Positions 52,433-64,000 of a DNA stretch of 64,000 bases are shown piece after piece; position 1 is the stretch's first letter, and each line of letters begins with the position of its first letter. This DNA comes from Paraescarpia echinospica. Lineage: Eukaryota > Annelida > Polychaeta > Sabellida > Siboglinidae. Location of the stretch: the NCBI GenBank assembly GCA_020002185.1, contig CM034537.1, forward strand, positions 69,680,048 to 69,744,047, read 5' to 3'. The position numbers and the translations under genes are program-made. Under the pieces are notes generated by a model. The model worked only from the letters and a program-made list of their open reading frames with translations. It had not been told where the DNA came from and searched no databases.

Positions 52433-55345
52433 TACCAAGATATTTTACCTGTGAAACAGTTTCTAGTGTTTGACCGTGAAGCATGTATTGATTGTCAATG
52501 ACAGTTTTGTTTCTTGTTACAGGTATGACATGGCATTTTTGAAGATTGAATTCCATGTTCCAGGTTATGGCCCATTTTCCAAGTTTGTGAAGATCTTCCT
52601 GGAGCACAGCTGTATTTGTCTTAGGCTTAAGGGCTATATACATTATGGTGTCATCAGCAAAAAGTCTAACTGTAGATGTAATATTGTCTGGGATGTCATT
52701 TATGTAAAAGAGGAATAGACAAGGGCCAAGTACAGAGCCTTGTGGTACTCCCGATTTTACGGGTACCTCAGAAGAGGCCTCGCCCTCTATTATGACTCTT
52801 TGAGTTCTGTCTGTTAAAAATGATCGAATCCAGGAATTTGTTTTGCCTTGGATGCCATAGTGATGGAGTTTGTAAATCAGTTTTTTATGGCTGACCTTAT
52901 CAAATGCTTTAGAGAAGTCCATCACTATGACATCCGTTTGCATGCCAGACTGCATATGGGTAACTAAGTCATGTATGAACTGAATAAGCTGTGTCTCACA
53001 AGATACTTGGGAGCGAAAGCCATGTTGAAGATGATAAAGAATGTTGTGTGAATGTGCATGTTTCATTATACTACTAACCAAGACATGTTCCATTAGTTTT
53101 GATGCTATGCATGTCAGGGAAATGGGCCTATAATTTGAAGCTATGTATTTTTGACCATTCTTGAAAATAGGTGAGACATTTGCTTTTAGCCAGTCTGTGG
53201 GGATTTCTCCTGTAGCATATGACTTCTGAAAGATTAAAGTTTGCGATGGTGCAATTTCAACAGCCAATTCTTTTAGAATTCTTGGGTTGATGTTGTCTGG
53301 TCCTTGTGCTTTATACGGTTTAAGATTTTGTAGGAGTTTTAGTACACCAGCTTCTGTAATTTCTATTTCTGGCATTTCTGGTAGTGTTGGATTGGGTAGT
53401 TTGGTTACTTGGGGAGATGGGTCATCTGTAAAGACTGATTGAAACTGCTGATTTAGTATCTCCGCTTTGGCTTTAGGGTTTGAGTGTAGGATTCCATTTT
53501 GTTTGAGAGGCGATATCACTGTGTGGTTTGTACGGCAGTGTTTCATGTAAGTCCAGAATCTCTTAGCATAACCTTGTTTTTGTTGACTATCTTCAGTAGA
53601 GGTGACAATTTCATTTACATAGTTCCAGTAGGCAGTTCTCAGTTGTTGCTGTATAGTTTGTTTTAGATGTTTGTATTTTGGAGTGTGCTTGTGACATTTG
53701 TACATTCTGTCCCTTTTTTGCATAAGTTGCTTTAGTGTTGGTGTAATCCAGGGGTATCCGTCCCTACATCTAGCCATTCTGGATGGTATATACAACCCAG
53801 TACCTTTGACAATGCTATCCCGAAACATACACCACAACTTGTTTGCACTGTTTTGTTCATAGCAATTTTGAAGATTTTTGCTTACATCTTTCATATGTTT
53901 TCTAAATTTGTCCCAGTCTGCCTTATTGAAAAGGGGAATATTTCTAGGTTTCTGTTTGTGTTTCATTGGGTTTATGTCTAGCTCTGTGTAACAACAGTTA
54001 GAATGTTTCGAAATTTATCATGAAGTAGTACGTTTTGGCAGTTTGGTTTTAACATTCCAATCTGCCAGTCCCATCCAGGAAAATTAAAATCTCCTGCAAT
54101 GAATAAGTGTTGCTTTTGATTTACTCTGCCTAGAGATATTTCAAATTGTTCTATGCTGTGTTCGTCATTTATGTCAGGTCTGTAGTAGGCACATATGTGA
54201 AGTAATTTACAACCAGCTATGCTAATCTTAGCCCAAATGATTTCGCAGTCTGTCTCTAATTCAAATTCCTCTTCACTAAGCAGGTCAGAATGTATTGCAA
54301 TGAATACCCCTCCTCCTCTCTGTTCATCTGTTCTGTCCTTTCTATATACATTGAATTTATCTGGGAAATATTCAGAATCTAATATGCTATTGCTAAGCCA
54401 GGATTCAGTGCCAATAATTATGTCTGGTTTGGAGCTATCAATGAGTGAAAGGAATTCTGCCTTCTTGTTTTTTAGTGATTGACAATTTAGGTTGATGATT
54501 CTCAATGGTTTTTTAGTATTAGGAGTATGACGGTAATTGTGCTGTTTCCTTTGATTTGAAGGAGATGATGTATGTAGTGGAGGTCCTAACCCTGCTGGTG
54601 TTGTAGGGAGTTGAATGGAGTCATCATTTGATTGAGAGATGTGTTGATATATATTTTCAGAAAGTTCAATGTCGTCATAATTGAAAAGGGTACTACTGAA
54701 ATTAGGCATTCCACATTTTAGGCAATTCCATGATGTGTTGGTGTTTTGCATCGTTTCATATATTGTGTCTCTGACATTTTCACATTGCGTGTGGAACCAA
54801 GTATTGCAGGAGTCGCAACAAATTGCTTTCTGTTTCCAAGTTACTGTTTTTTGGCAAACACCACAAGGGTACTTGGGTGCTCTGGGGCCGGGATTTAATT
54901 CAATGTCGTTTGCCAGTACAAGAAGATATAGCATAAAGTATGATGGGAATTTTTGGGGGTTTGCTCTGGACATCCTTGGTTTATGCAGCAAGTTGATGGA
55001 CAATGCCTTGATGAGAGAAATCGATCCTGATGTGTTTACAGAAATTTCATGTGAAGTTGCATAACAGTCATTCGTACTATTTTTAATCTCTACAAATACA
55101 ACCATGAGAAAAACAACACTCAGGTAAAACATCCTGTAACTTGTAAGTGTAAAACCTAGTATTTATGTTAGTCAGGAAGTGCTACAGTATGGATGGTACT
55201 GCTATGTGCTAAAGGACACCAAAAAAAAATAGTAGATAGTGTAGAAGAAAGACTTGAAATGGAAATGTAGAGTCTTCGTCCCTTGTGGTATTAGACTGAT
55301 TACACAAAGAGCAGCACCATTTACGAGGCCATGTTAGGCAGACCC
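52433..55345 (-). mobile_element. LINE with 2A-like peptide and PHD finger, copy 2, broken
   Basis: Same element as 34,932-38,720. It has lost 127 bp at about 54,000, between the endonuclease residues FRNIL and the later KHKQKPRN segment, which removes the end of the endonuclease and shifts frame. The N-terminal 2A-PHD-endonuclease part (55,132-53,978) and the linker-RT part (53,966-52,433) are each open. Small substitutions include a K to Q before the 2A and an M to K after it. The last part of RT and the 3' tail are lost in the gap. Confidence 0.9.
54884..54907 (-). other. 2A-like motif (copy 2)
   Basis: DIELNPGP is conserved exactly in the second LINE copy although residues on both sides vary. 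Confidence 0.82.
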
Positions 55346-55879
55346 AAGCCAGGAATTTTTTATTTTTTTTTTATATTGTAAACTTATACTAAGACAGGAG
55401 TATAACTAATCCCTATGTTTATGTACCAGTCTCAGTGTATTTTAACCGATTTGCATGTAGATTTACGGATCATAGGTGCCTTGGTTACATTGTTTACTGG
55501 GCGATAATACAGTGTCTTGATAAATAATGTTCGTTTTAGACAGAAATGGTTTTTTTTTTTAGTATTTGTGTTGGTCACAGGACGCCAACTAATAGCACTT
55601 ATCGAACACCTTACCGTAATATAAATCAAATTAAAAACAAGTAAAATAATAAGATTAATAGAGGATGATTTAAAATTTTCCTGTTCGCGCCACCAGCCTC
55701 GCTCTCGCTCATGTGTGTGCGTTTGTGTGCGTGCGAGTGTACGTGCGTTCATTAATTCGTGCGTGTGTGCGTGCGCGCATGTGTGTGTGTGTATCCAGTG
55801 TGTTTTATTCAACCTCGTGTCACCACTACCGCTCGTGACATTAGACGAAAGTACATGTCATTATTCCCTCTGCCGCCAG

Positions 55880-58800
55880 GTGCCGCATTTGTAACCTGCA
55901 GCTGACGCTGAAGACGTTCCTGGCGAGCGTGGAGTTGTCTGCGGATGGCGCGAGACGCACGAGGGCCGTCTACTGCACCGTACATCTGCCGAAGCAGACC
56001 CGGGGACACATCACGGGGGAAGCCGTCGGCATCCGCTCTGCCCTCGAGGCGCAGAGACGGGCTACTGCCAAGGTGACGGCACTGGTTCCGACGATCCATG
56101 TCTAATTCTTTTGCGAATGAATAATGCTCGTACAGTTTTCACTACACTACATTGTTCAATGTGCAAATAATATTAAATATTATGTTGTAAATATTATATT
56201 ATTTAAATTCGGTGTTTGTTTTAACTCTACCTTGAAACAATGTATGTACACAACCTATTGTCTACAATCCATCGGGTTCTCTTTATGATCACGCTGATTG
56301 GTTGGCCGCAGTGATATCTTATCTAGACTACTCATATTGAAATGTTAGCTTCGTACCTACTGCACCCAGCATTCTGTGTGAGTAGGTGAACTATAGAAGT
56401 TGGCCTAATGGGTCGGATTCATTTTTATTTATGTTTTGTTTATTTCAGGGACAAAAATCTATATACGAACCTGGCTGGAATTTCAACCCTAACACTCCAT
56501 GCACGGGCGAGTATGAACACGAGCAGCAACAACAGCTCCAGGAGCAATACGAACAAGTGCAGCAGATGGAGCAGACGCGAGAGGAACAGCAACAGCTGCA
56601 GGATGAGTACCAGCAGCTGCAGCAACGAAAACAACAGCAAGAAGAACGACTGCAGCGTCTGAAGGAACAGCAACAACAGCTGCAGCACGAACAGCAAGAG
56701 CAGCAACTGCGACTGCAGCAGCAACAAGAGATGTTGCAGCAGCAAGCGCAAGAGCAGTTGCTGCAACAACGGGAGGAGGAGAAACAGCAACAAGAACGCA
56801 TGAAGAAACGCCAGCAAATGCAGAAGGCGCAGCAAGAACAGCAGCAGAAACAGCTGAAGATCCAACAGCAGGAAGAACAGCTGAAGAAACAGCACGAGCT
56901 GTTGGCGTTACAGCAACAACAAATGAGGCAACAACAGCAGGAACTGTTATTGCAACAACAGAAGTTTGAAGAGCAGCAGCGTTCCCTCCAAGAGCAACGG
57001 CAGAGGTTGCAGCAACTGAGTGAAATACAAGAACAACAGCAGATAGCGTTGCAGCAGCAGAAACAGCAGCAACTATTGCAGAAGCAACAGCAGCAACAAC
57101 AGAAACAGCTTCAAGAGCAACAGCAGCAGCAACAACTTCGAGAGCAACAGCAGCAGCAACAGGAATTTGAACAGCAACAACAGAAACAGCTTCAAGAGCC
57201 ACAACAGCAGCAACAACTTCGAGAGAAACAGCAGCAACAACAATTTGAACATCATCAACAACAACAACATCAACGACAACCACAAACGAATACACCCACA
57301 TCACCAAAAAGTGGAACTCTTAAAAGTTATAAGGCAAGTATCATAATTAATCATGTCTGAAGTTAGTATGTTGTTCGGCGACAATTACACGAACGTGTAT
57401 TAAATTAATGTTTTTGTTGTTGTTTTGTGATGGTATTGGACCAACATATTGTAACTTTTTTTTCTGTTGCCTTGGGTGAACTTCTCCATCTGAACTTGTG
57501 ACATTATTCTCGCAGCCAGATGTGTCATAGACACATGTGCAGCGTGCTTGGATGATCACTCTTGTGTACAAGTGTGGTAGTTACGCATTGTGCATTTCCT
57601 GTGCTTTCAATAATAAAAATATGTCTGTGTTCCGCCGGAAGGACTTTGAGAGGCATGGCGTATTCGACGCGCAGGCCGCGCTCGAAGAGAAACACAGACA
57701 GGAGGAGGACGCCCTCTATCGGCAGATATTCGACGACAGGAAGAGTCACGTGGCGAACATGGAGCGCCGACTGGCGGCGGAGAAGGAAAAGGCTGTACGT
57801 GAGCTCCTCGTTTGGTTTGATAAACGTGGCGCGTCGGCGGAAGAACGAAAGGAAGGAATGAAAACGGTGGGTGCCTGTCTGTCTCGCTGCATTCACTTGG
57901 TTCTGTGTGATCTTTTATTTGATCACTGCATATGGCATATATCAACATTCTCCGAAATGCTGAAATTTACTATTTAATTTTTTGAGAAAAAACAATTAAG
58001 TATGTAATGTTAGCACATCTACCTCTTGTCTAGCACTCTGTGGTGCTCCTCTACGGTATAGATCATCTCTAGTACTATATACATGTACAAAGAAACGTAA
58101 AACTAAATTAACAAACCCAAAGTTAGTATTGTATGCATGAAGATGAAGACTGTTTCGCCGTGATCGACCGGTTAACGACATAAAACAAGCTGGCGACTAT
58201 TAAGACGAACGACGCAGAAATCGTCCAGTGTAACGGACTAGGTCAGTGACTGATGGCCTTGTGTCTTGTGCTACAGTTGGACGAGTACTTCAAGTCGGAA
58301 CGGGAAAGGCGAGTCCAGCAACTGATGCAGCGACTGGCGGCGGAAGAGGAGGCGGCAGTCGCTCGGATGGTGGAGAAACACAGCCAGGAGATGCTGCGAC
58401 TCATCTCAGACACGGTATCTTGTCAAGCCGCCATTGCTTTCAACTTTCACCAATGCCTTGTCCGTCCACTGCAGGATGTAGTCAGACCTTGACGGTTTTT
58501 CTGTCTTTGGGTGTTCTTTTCCAAAGCGCTCATACTTAGTAGGTGCTACTGGATGTGCAAATATTGTTCGGGTGATAAAGTGATACTGTTAATGTGTATT
58601 GATGATTTATATAATTATTTATGTATATTTCATTACACACAACATGCACGGATGCATGAAGAAACGAACACAATTTGAATAGAACAACTTACCAAAGTTG
58701 TATAGCAGTTAATAACGTATTGTGTTTGATGTTAAAGATATCATGTCTCCTTCAAAACATTTTGCTACAAACTTTATTTATCCCAAGCTATGTGAGCATG

Positions 58801-60754
58801 TATAGGAAATAAATAAAAATTGAATTAAACATGTGATAGTAACATGTAGTTTTACTTGAACTTAGGAAAAGGGGTTGAAAGAAAACGACGACGGAGATGA
58901 TGGTGAAGAAGGATCAACAGAGGGTGAGGAAGAAAGGAAACAAGAGTATACCAGCAGCGCCTCGACATCCAATTCCAGCAAGTCTTCTGTCGGAGACAGG
59001 GAGGACATGTTTGGAGAGTGCGACACGTTGGCCATAAGAGTGAGTTCAACGTCTTCTTGTGTCTCGTCAACCCCAGCTTGTTATACAATACAAGTTTAAT
59101 GATATTGCATTATGCCAATTGATAGACGAACTAGATGCATATGTCGTGGAAGAAATATGCCAATACAACAAGGTATGATCCTTGACAAGTGGTTGCTGCA
59201 TTATTAGTTTCTTGATACACATAGACACTGCCTAAAATATAATGTTAAAGTCACTTTTTGGATATACAATATACACGTATACCAATTTATTAGAGGGATA
59301 GTCCGTTTCTTGCGCGAAGTCTCGCAACAATGCTCAAGTGTTGAGTGTCCGTGTCGTGTTGTAGGAAGCCGGCAGAGAACACACGACGTTCACGGGTCTC
59401 GTGAGAAACCTCAGCAAACGGTGCGCCAACGAGATGCAGAAACTCAGGTAGGACTCGGTCGAGTCAACGGCCGCGTTACAACTGGTGCCGTGATCAAATT
59501 GTCGTGTTTCTGTTTGAAAATGTATACTCTTCCTAAAGTTAATATCACACCGTCTGCATCAGTTGACATTTCTACAAAACGTTCAGGTTTAATCGCTGAG
59601 CAAATGCTACCTCGTGGATTCAGAACTTCAGTTGACCTGGGTTCGTCCAATGTTGTCAAAATTGCAGAACTGTCGATTCGAGTATACTGGATCTATACAT
59701 AATATTAAAAGTAGCGATCGTACACCTGTTTGTACACATTCGGGTTCTGTGATTTGTGGTAGACTACACGAGTGAGACGGTGTCACACATATATTGTATG
59801 TTGATTCGTCCACAGAGCCATATTTCGTTGGATCACGGTGAAAAACCTCAACCAATTGCATCTGGATGAATCTCACCCTAGCGAATCCCCGTTTGGCCTC
59901 CTGCGGGGCATACAGCTGGGCACAGAGAGTTACCATACTCTCTTCAAGCGGCTGTGTAGGTGCGTCCGTCCATATCTCGCAACCATGGCACTGGCAGTTC
60001 GGTTTCAGTCTTCTCCTTGATACAATGATGAAAGAGCTAATATTCTTTAATTTAAATTGCATTTTTAGAAATATGATTTGTTAGCAAATATATTGTGTAT
60101 GGACGAACGTAAACTAATCTTGTGCAGTCATATATGACAAGCATTGCATAAGGTGTTTGACATGACAAATCATTGCATCTTCATAAAAGGAAACGAGTGT
60201 CACTCTCCTGTATCTTTCGCTCCCGTTTTCCACTCTTCTCCCAGTCCCACAAAGACAAAACAAAGAAAACAATTATTTATAAGCCAAAAGCTTCTGCGTG
60301 TGTTGGTTTAGATGGCAAGCAAGTTCAATTTTGTTAAATAAAATAAAATTATTTAAAAATATATGTGCAACGAAGAATTGTTGTCAAAATTCTAGGTTAA
60401 TCGTATGCTGAAAAAACGTGTCTTAAAACATTTTTGAATCATAATGTAACCCGCGTCCTCGACTGTTGCACTCGCAGTTATGCCGGCCTCCAGTGCGAGG
60501 TGATTGACGGGTACTCCAAAGGCGCCGGCTACAGGCCGGGCATGCGTCTCCAAGGCAACGCGTTCCGCAACCAATGGACGGCCGTGTGGATCGACGGCGC
60601 CTGGCGCTTCATTAACTGCAACTGGGGTGCGCGTCACGTGACCGGAAGAGCCGGTGTCGCCGAACGTCTTACGTACAAATGCGACGAGTTCTACTTTATC
60701 ACGGACCCGGCCGAACACATATATCAACACTTCCCCGATAACGACAGCTGGCAG
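55880..60754 (+). CDS. Hillarin-like gene, copy 2, exons 2-10 without exon 1
   Basis: Exons at +16,628 bp from copy 1: 55880-56072, 56449-57333, about 57621-57794, 58277-58414, 58866-59039, about 59095-59172, 59365-59447, 59816-59959 and 60478-60754. Translations equal copy 1, including the Q-rich exon (56449-57333), both GC donors, and the transglutaminase-like domain with Glu/Asn/Asn at the triad positions. Exon 1 with the start codon and first LIM finger is not present; it would lie left of the second LINE copy, in or beyond the gap. If the duplication is real, this copy lacks its own start in the assembled sequence. Confidence 0.85.
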
Positions 60755-60912
60755 GCAAGTTGTGAGCTCCAGAAAATATATAAGTTGTCAATATAAAGAT
60801 AACGTTCGAATGGCAGTGTACCACATTCGTAGTTACTGTTCTTGGTCCTTCGCGAAGTGGAGATTGTTTCACTATGCATCGTGCGTTGTCTATGTAGAAG
60901 GATGAAACTTTA

Positions 60913-61062
60913 TGTAAACACAATTCAGAGGTTCTTTATTAGCATGGCAGACAACTCAAGTCACACAATGTATCCAACTGTCGTGCACGTACTCACGCCG
61001 TTACCGTGGCGCCGCCTAGCGACTAACTAAACAATATAACATTGCAACATCTCCCTTCCTTT
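60913..61062 (-). mobile_element. LTR with polypurine tract, copy 2
   Basis: Duplicate of 44,285-44,434 with the same polypurine tract, TGTTGCAATG start and AATAAAG signal. Confidence 0.65.
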
Positions 61063-61446
61063 ACAAAAGTGTAAAACTCCTACATGTAGAACACTATTCT
61101 ATAATCGCATCTAGAACAGTTCACTAGTACCAAATGTTCACTGAGAAATGTTCCTTGAAATAAAGTAATATTTCTAAACACCTGCTTGTGTTTTATCGAA
61201 AATTACTGAGAAATACTGTCTGTATTCTAATGCAAAACAAATTAATACTTCTAACTGCTAGCATTACAGTAATCAACTAAATATCATAGCAAATGACAAT
61301 GAGATACAAATTACAGATTGAACATAGCAATGAACATAACAGCAATATTACTATTATTATCGCAATGTTCAATACATGAAAATACACAACAGTCATATTG
61401 TATGTGCAATATCGTCACTGATGGTGTGTAATGACCATAAAAGGGA
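61063..61446. other. Unassigned sequence between LTR and LINE, copy 2
   Basis: Duplicate of 44,435-44,818; no gene seen. Confidence 0.4.
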
Positions 61447-64000
61447 TTTTTTTTTTTTTTATGCACAACTTTAACAAGATTGCCATCCAGAAAATTACTC
61501 TGGATGGCAGGTGGACAAGGAAGCCTTTTGGCTTATCGAGAGTCCAATACTTTTATCTACATGTATCCCGCCTTTTTAAGGTGTGTGTCGATTTTATTTT
61601 TAAACATATTCACGCTACTAGCACCAACACAATCAGGAGATAATCTGTTCCATTCATTTACAGTCCTTTGTGAGAATGAGAACTTTCTTATATCTAATCT
61701 ACACTGCTCCTTTACTAATGTAGCTTCATGTCCTCTGGTCCTTCTATTTTTCTTAACTGAGAAAAAAATGTTTCTATCAATATTTTCATAACCATTCAAT
61801 ATTTTAAACACTTCTATGTGATCTCCTCTCAATCTCCTGGTCTCTAATGTTGTTAAACCACATTCTTTTAGGCGTATTTCGTAACTAAGATCCCTCAGAT
61901 TTGGTATCATTTTAGTCGCTCTCCTCTGTACTCTTTCTAGCATATCTATGTCCTTCTTGCGATATGGCCTCCATGCTTGTATACAATATTCTAAATGAGG
62001 CCTCACTATTGTTTTGTACAGCGGTACTATTAATTCTTTTTTCTTATACGTTATATTTCGCCTAATTAATCCAAGGATTTGATTTCCCTTTGACGCTGCA
62101 ATTCCGCACTGCTCTGAAACCTTCATATCAGCACTAATGGTTAACCCCAAGTCCTTTTCTTTTACAGTAGTACTTAGAACAGTACCCCCCATTTTATATT
62201 TTACCTCTTCATTCCCATGACCTGTGTGGAGGCATTTACATTTCCCAAAATTGAACAGCATTTGCCACTTTTCAGACCATTTGATCAACCTATCAAGATC
62301 ATCTTGTAAATGCTGTCTGTCTCCATCACTTTTAATCCTTCTAAACACTTTTGTATCATCCGCAAATTTTAACACCTTGCTTGTTATATCATCGTCCAAA
62401 TCGTTGATATATATTAAGAATAATATAGGTCCTAGTACTGATCCCTGTGGTACCCCACTCAATACCGATTTCCAGTTTGAAGCCTCCCCATCAACTACTA
62501 CACGTTGTCTTCTGTCATTCAGCCATTTTTCTATCCAGTTTATTATACCATTTCCTATGCCATGGGCCTTTAGCTTAAGGAGTAATCTTTGATGTGGTAC
62601 TTTGTCGAAAGCTTTTTGAAAATCTAAATAGATGATATCTACTGGTGATCCCTCATCTACCCACCTAGTGATGTCTTCCAAAAAACATAACATATTTGTT
62701 AAGCATGACCTCGCTTTTAAAAACCCATGTTGAGATGGGTTTATCAAGTTATGTTTAACAAGAAAATCCACCATGTGATCTTTAATTAGTCTTTCTAATA
62801 ATTTGCAAATCACTGATGTTAAACTCACTGGTCTATAGTTCTCTGACTTGTTTCTCGAACCTTTTTTAAATAACGGTATAATGTTTGCCTCTTTCCATTC
62901 TAAAGGAACCACTCCCTCTTCTAATGACAAATTGAAAACTGTTGCAAGCGGTACGCTAATTTGTTCTACAATTTCCAATAGTAGTTTGGGCGGAATCCCG
63001 TCCACTCCAGGTGATTTATTATCCTTCATAGCCCTTATTTTCTTAGCTACCATTTCCGAGGTTACAACTAACTGTCCTAAATAGTCTGAATCTGCCCCCT
63101 TGAACTTAGCCTCTGGTACTGGCAGTGAACTAATATCTTCCCTGGTAAACACTGAACTAAAATACTCATTCAGGTCTTCTGCCATTAAGAATCCCTCTGA
63201 TATTGTATTTCCAGCACTATCTTCTAGAGGACCGACCTTATCCTGAACTTTCTGTTTGCTTCGAATATACGCATAAAAACTCTTACTGTCATGTTTTATA
63301 TTACTAGCTAATTTTTTTTCATAGCTTCTCTTTGAATTTCTAATTTCAGCTGTAGCTTGATTAAGTGCTTCTTTATAAATGTTGTAGTCTTCATCATTTC
63401 CAGTACATCTATATGACTTCCACATCATTTGTTTATACTTAATTTTTCTAATGGCTTCTTTCGATAAGTGTTTCTTTTTAGACCGTTTCCCTTGTTTTTT
63501 GAAAGGTACAAATTTATCGACTATGCACTTAATTTCACTATTTAAGATATTCCAGCATTCGGTTGCTGTCTTATTCTTCAGTGTGTTATTCCAGTCTATC
63601 TTTGCTAAATATTTCCTCATGTCCTTATACCTTCCTTTGTGGAAATTTCTCCTATACTGCTTTTTACTATTCCTTTCTGATTTTACTTTGATGGTAAAAT
63701 GTATCTGGTTGTGATCACTACTCCCCAGTGGCTCACATATCTTGACATTGTCAACTAATTCTTTCTGTGAGGACAAAACTAAGTCTAACACATTCTCTCC
63801 CCTGGTTGGTTCTAGCACATGTTGAGAAAGGAAACTATCTTGTACTAAAACTAAAAACTTGTGGTCCTCACTCCCCATACTCTGTAGAGATTTCCATTGT
63901 ATATGCCCATGGTTAAAGTCCCCCATAATAATACAGTTCCGTTTGCTTACTTCCCTTATAGCGTTTTGTATTTTTTCATTCTCTTCTATGCTTATGTTTG
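61447..64000 (-). mobile_element. CR1-like LINE, copy 2, ORF2 intact to the window edge
   Basis: Same element as 44,819-47,935 with a 14-base A tail (61,447-61,460). The ORF2 frame is open from the window end to a stop at about 61,557, finishing NMFKNKIDTHLKKAGYM, because this copy has the extra C that restores frame near 62,188. Endonuclease motifs MGDFNHGHIQW and GSSDHNQIHF and RT motifs IIYLDFQKAFDKVPH and FADDTKVF are all present. The N-terminal part of the endonuclease lies beyond position 64,000. Confidence 0.9.

Larger units (their letters stand above)
52433..64000. repeat. Second copy of 35,689-47,370 (segmental or haplotypic duplicate)
   Basis: Collinear and in the same orientation as the first copy. 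Offset is 16,744 bp at the start, 16,617 bp after a 127-bp deletion near 54,000, 16,628 bp over the hillarin exons and 16,630 bp at the end. Over 39,181-44,402 every predicted reading frame is identical. Differences are concentrated in the two flanking LINEs. Confidence 0.95.

Noticed and set aside
51248..53966. Large ORFs spanning the N run
   Set aside because: Unknown bases cannot support a reading frame; the real sequence there is not available.

Overview
This window is eukaryotic, almost certainly from a metazoan and probably a marine invertebrate. Its genes are split by GT-AG (and a few GC-AG) introns of roughly 0.4-5 kb. The intergenic and intronic space is full of non-LTR retrotransposons, a Ty3/gypsy element, hAT DNA transposons and long microsatellites. 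I cannot name the phylum from sequence alone.

Layout. (1) 1-5.0 kb is a pile of broken LINEs: a CR1-like element with an esterase-type ORF1, fused to a second LINE that carries a 345-bp MITE-like insert, followed by an inverted RT fragment. (2) 5.9-8.2 kb, + strand, holds the last four recognisable exons of CIAO2B/FAM96B (cytosolic Fe-S targeting), with a 600-bp CA-rich microsatellite in one intron. (3) 10.9-27.3 kb, - strand, holds 13 exons of ANKAR (ankyrin and armadillo repeat protein), for which I could match every splice phase. Its introns contain a hAT element with a perfect 8-bp target duplication, a small inverted-repeat element, a LINE with an intact 936-codon ORF2, LINE tails and a (GGCA)n array. 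A minisatellite starts inside its last coding exon. (4) 28.5-33.1 kb has LINE relics and a 690-bp (AC)n tract. (5) 34.3-44.1 kb, + strand, is a hillarin/LTD-1-like gene: a LIM domain, a glutamine-rich coiled coil, and a KY-type transglutaminase-like domain that seems to lack its catalytic triad. Intron 1 holds a LINE on the opposite strand whose ORF starts with a 2A-like peptide and a PHD finger. (6) 44.3-51.4 kb is a Ty3/gypsy element, apparently split by a CR1-like LINE. (7) 51,433-52,432 is exactly 1,000 N. (8) 52.4-64.0 kb is a near-identical second copy of 35.7-47.4 kb (LINE, hillarin exons 2-10, LTR, LINE).

The three host genes are unrelated. CIAO2B acts in Fe-S protein maturation, ANKAR is a repeat scaffold, and the hillarin-like protein is expected at the cytoskeleton. 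CIAO2B and ANKAR converge; ANKAR and hillarin diverge. The most notable points are the 2A-PHD-endonuclease-RT ORF, the minisatellite that grew out of the ANKAR stop-codon region, the probable pseudo-transglutaminase with a large Q-rich exon, and the gap-flanking duplication, which may be an assembly artefact.
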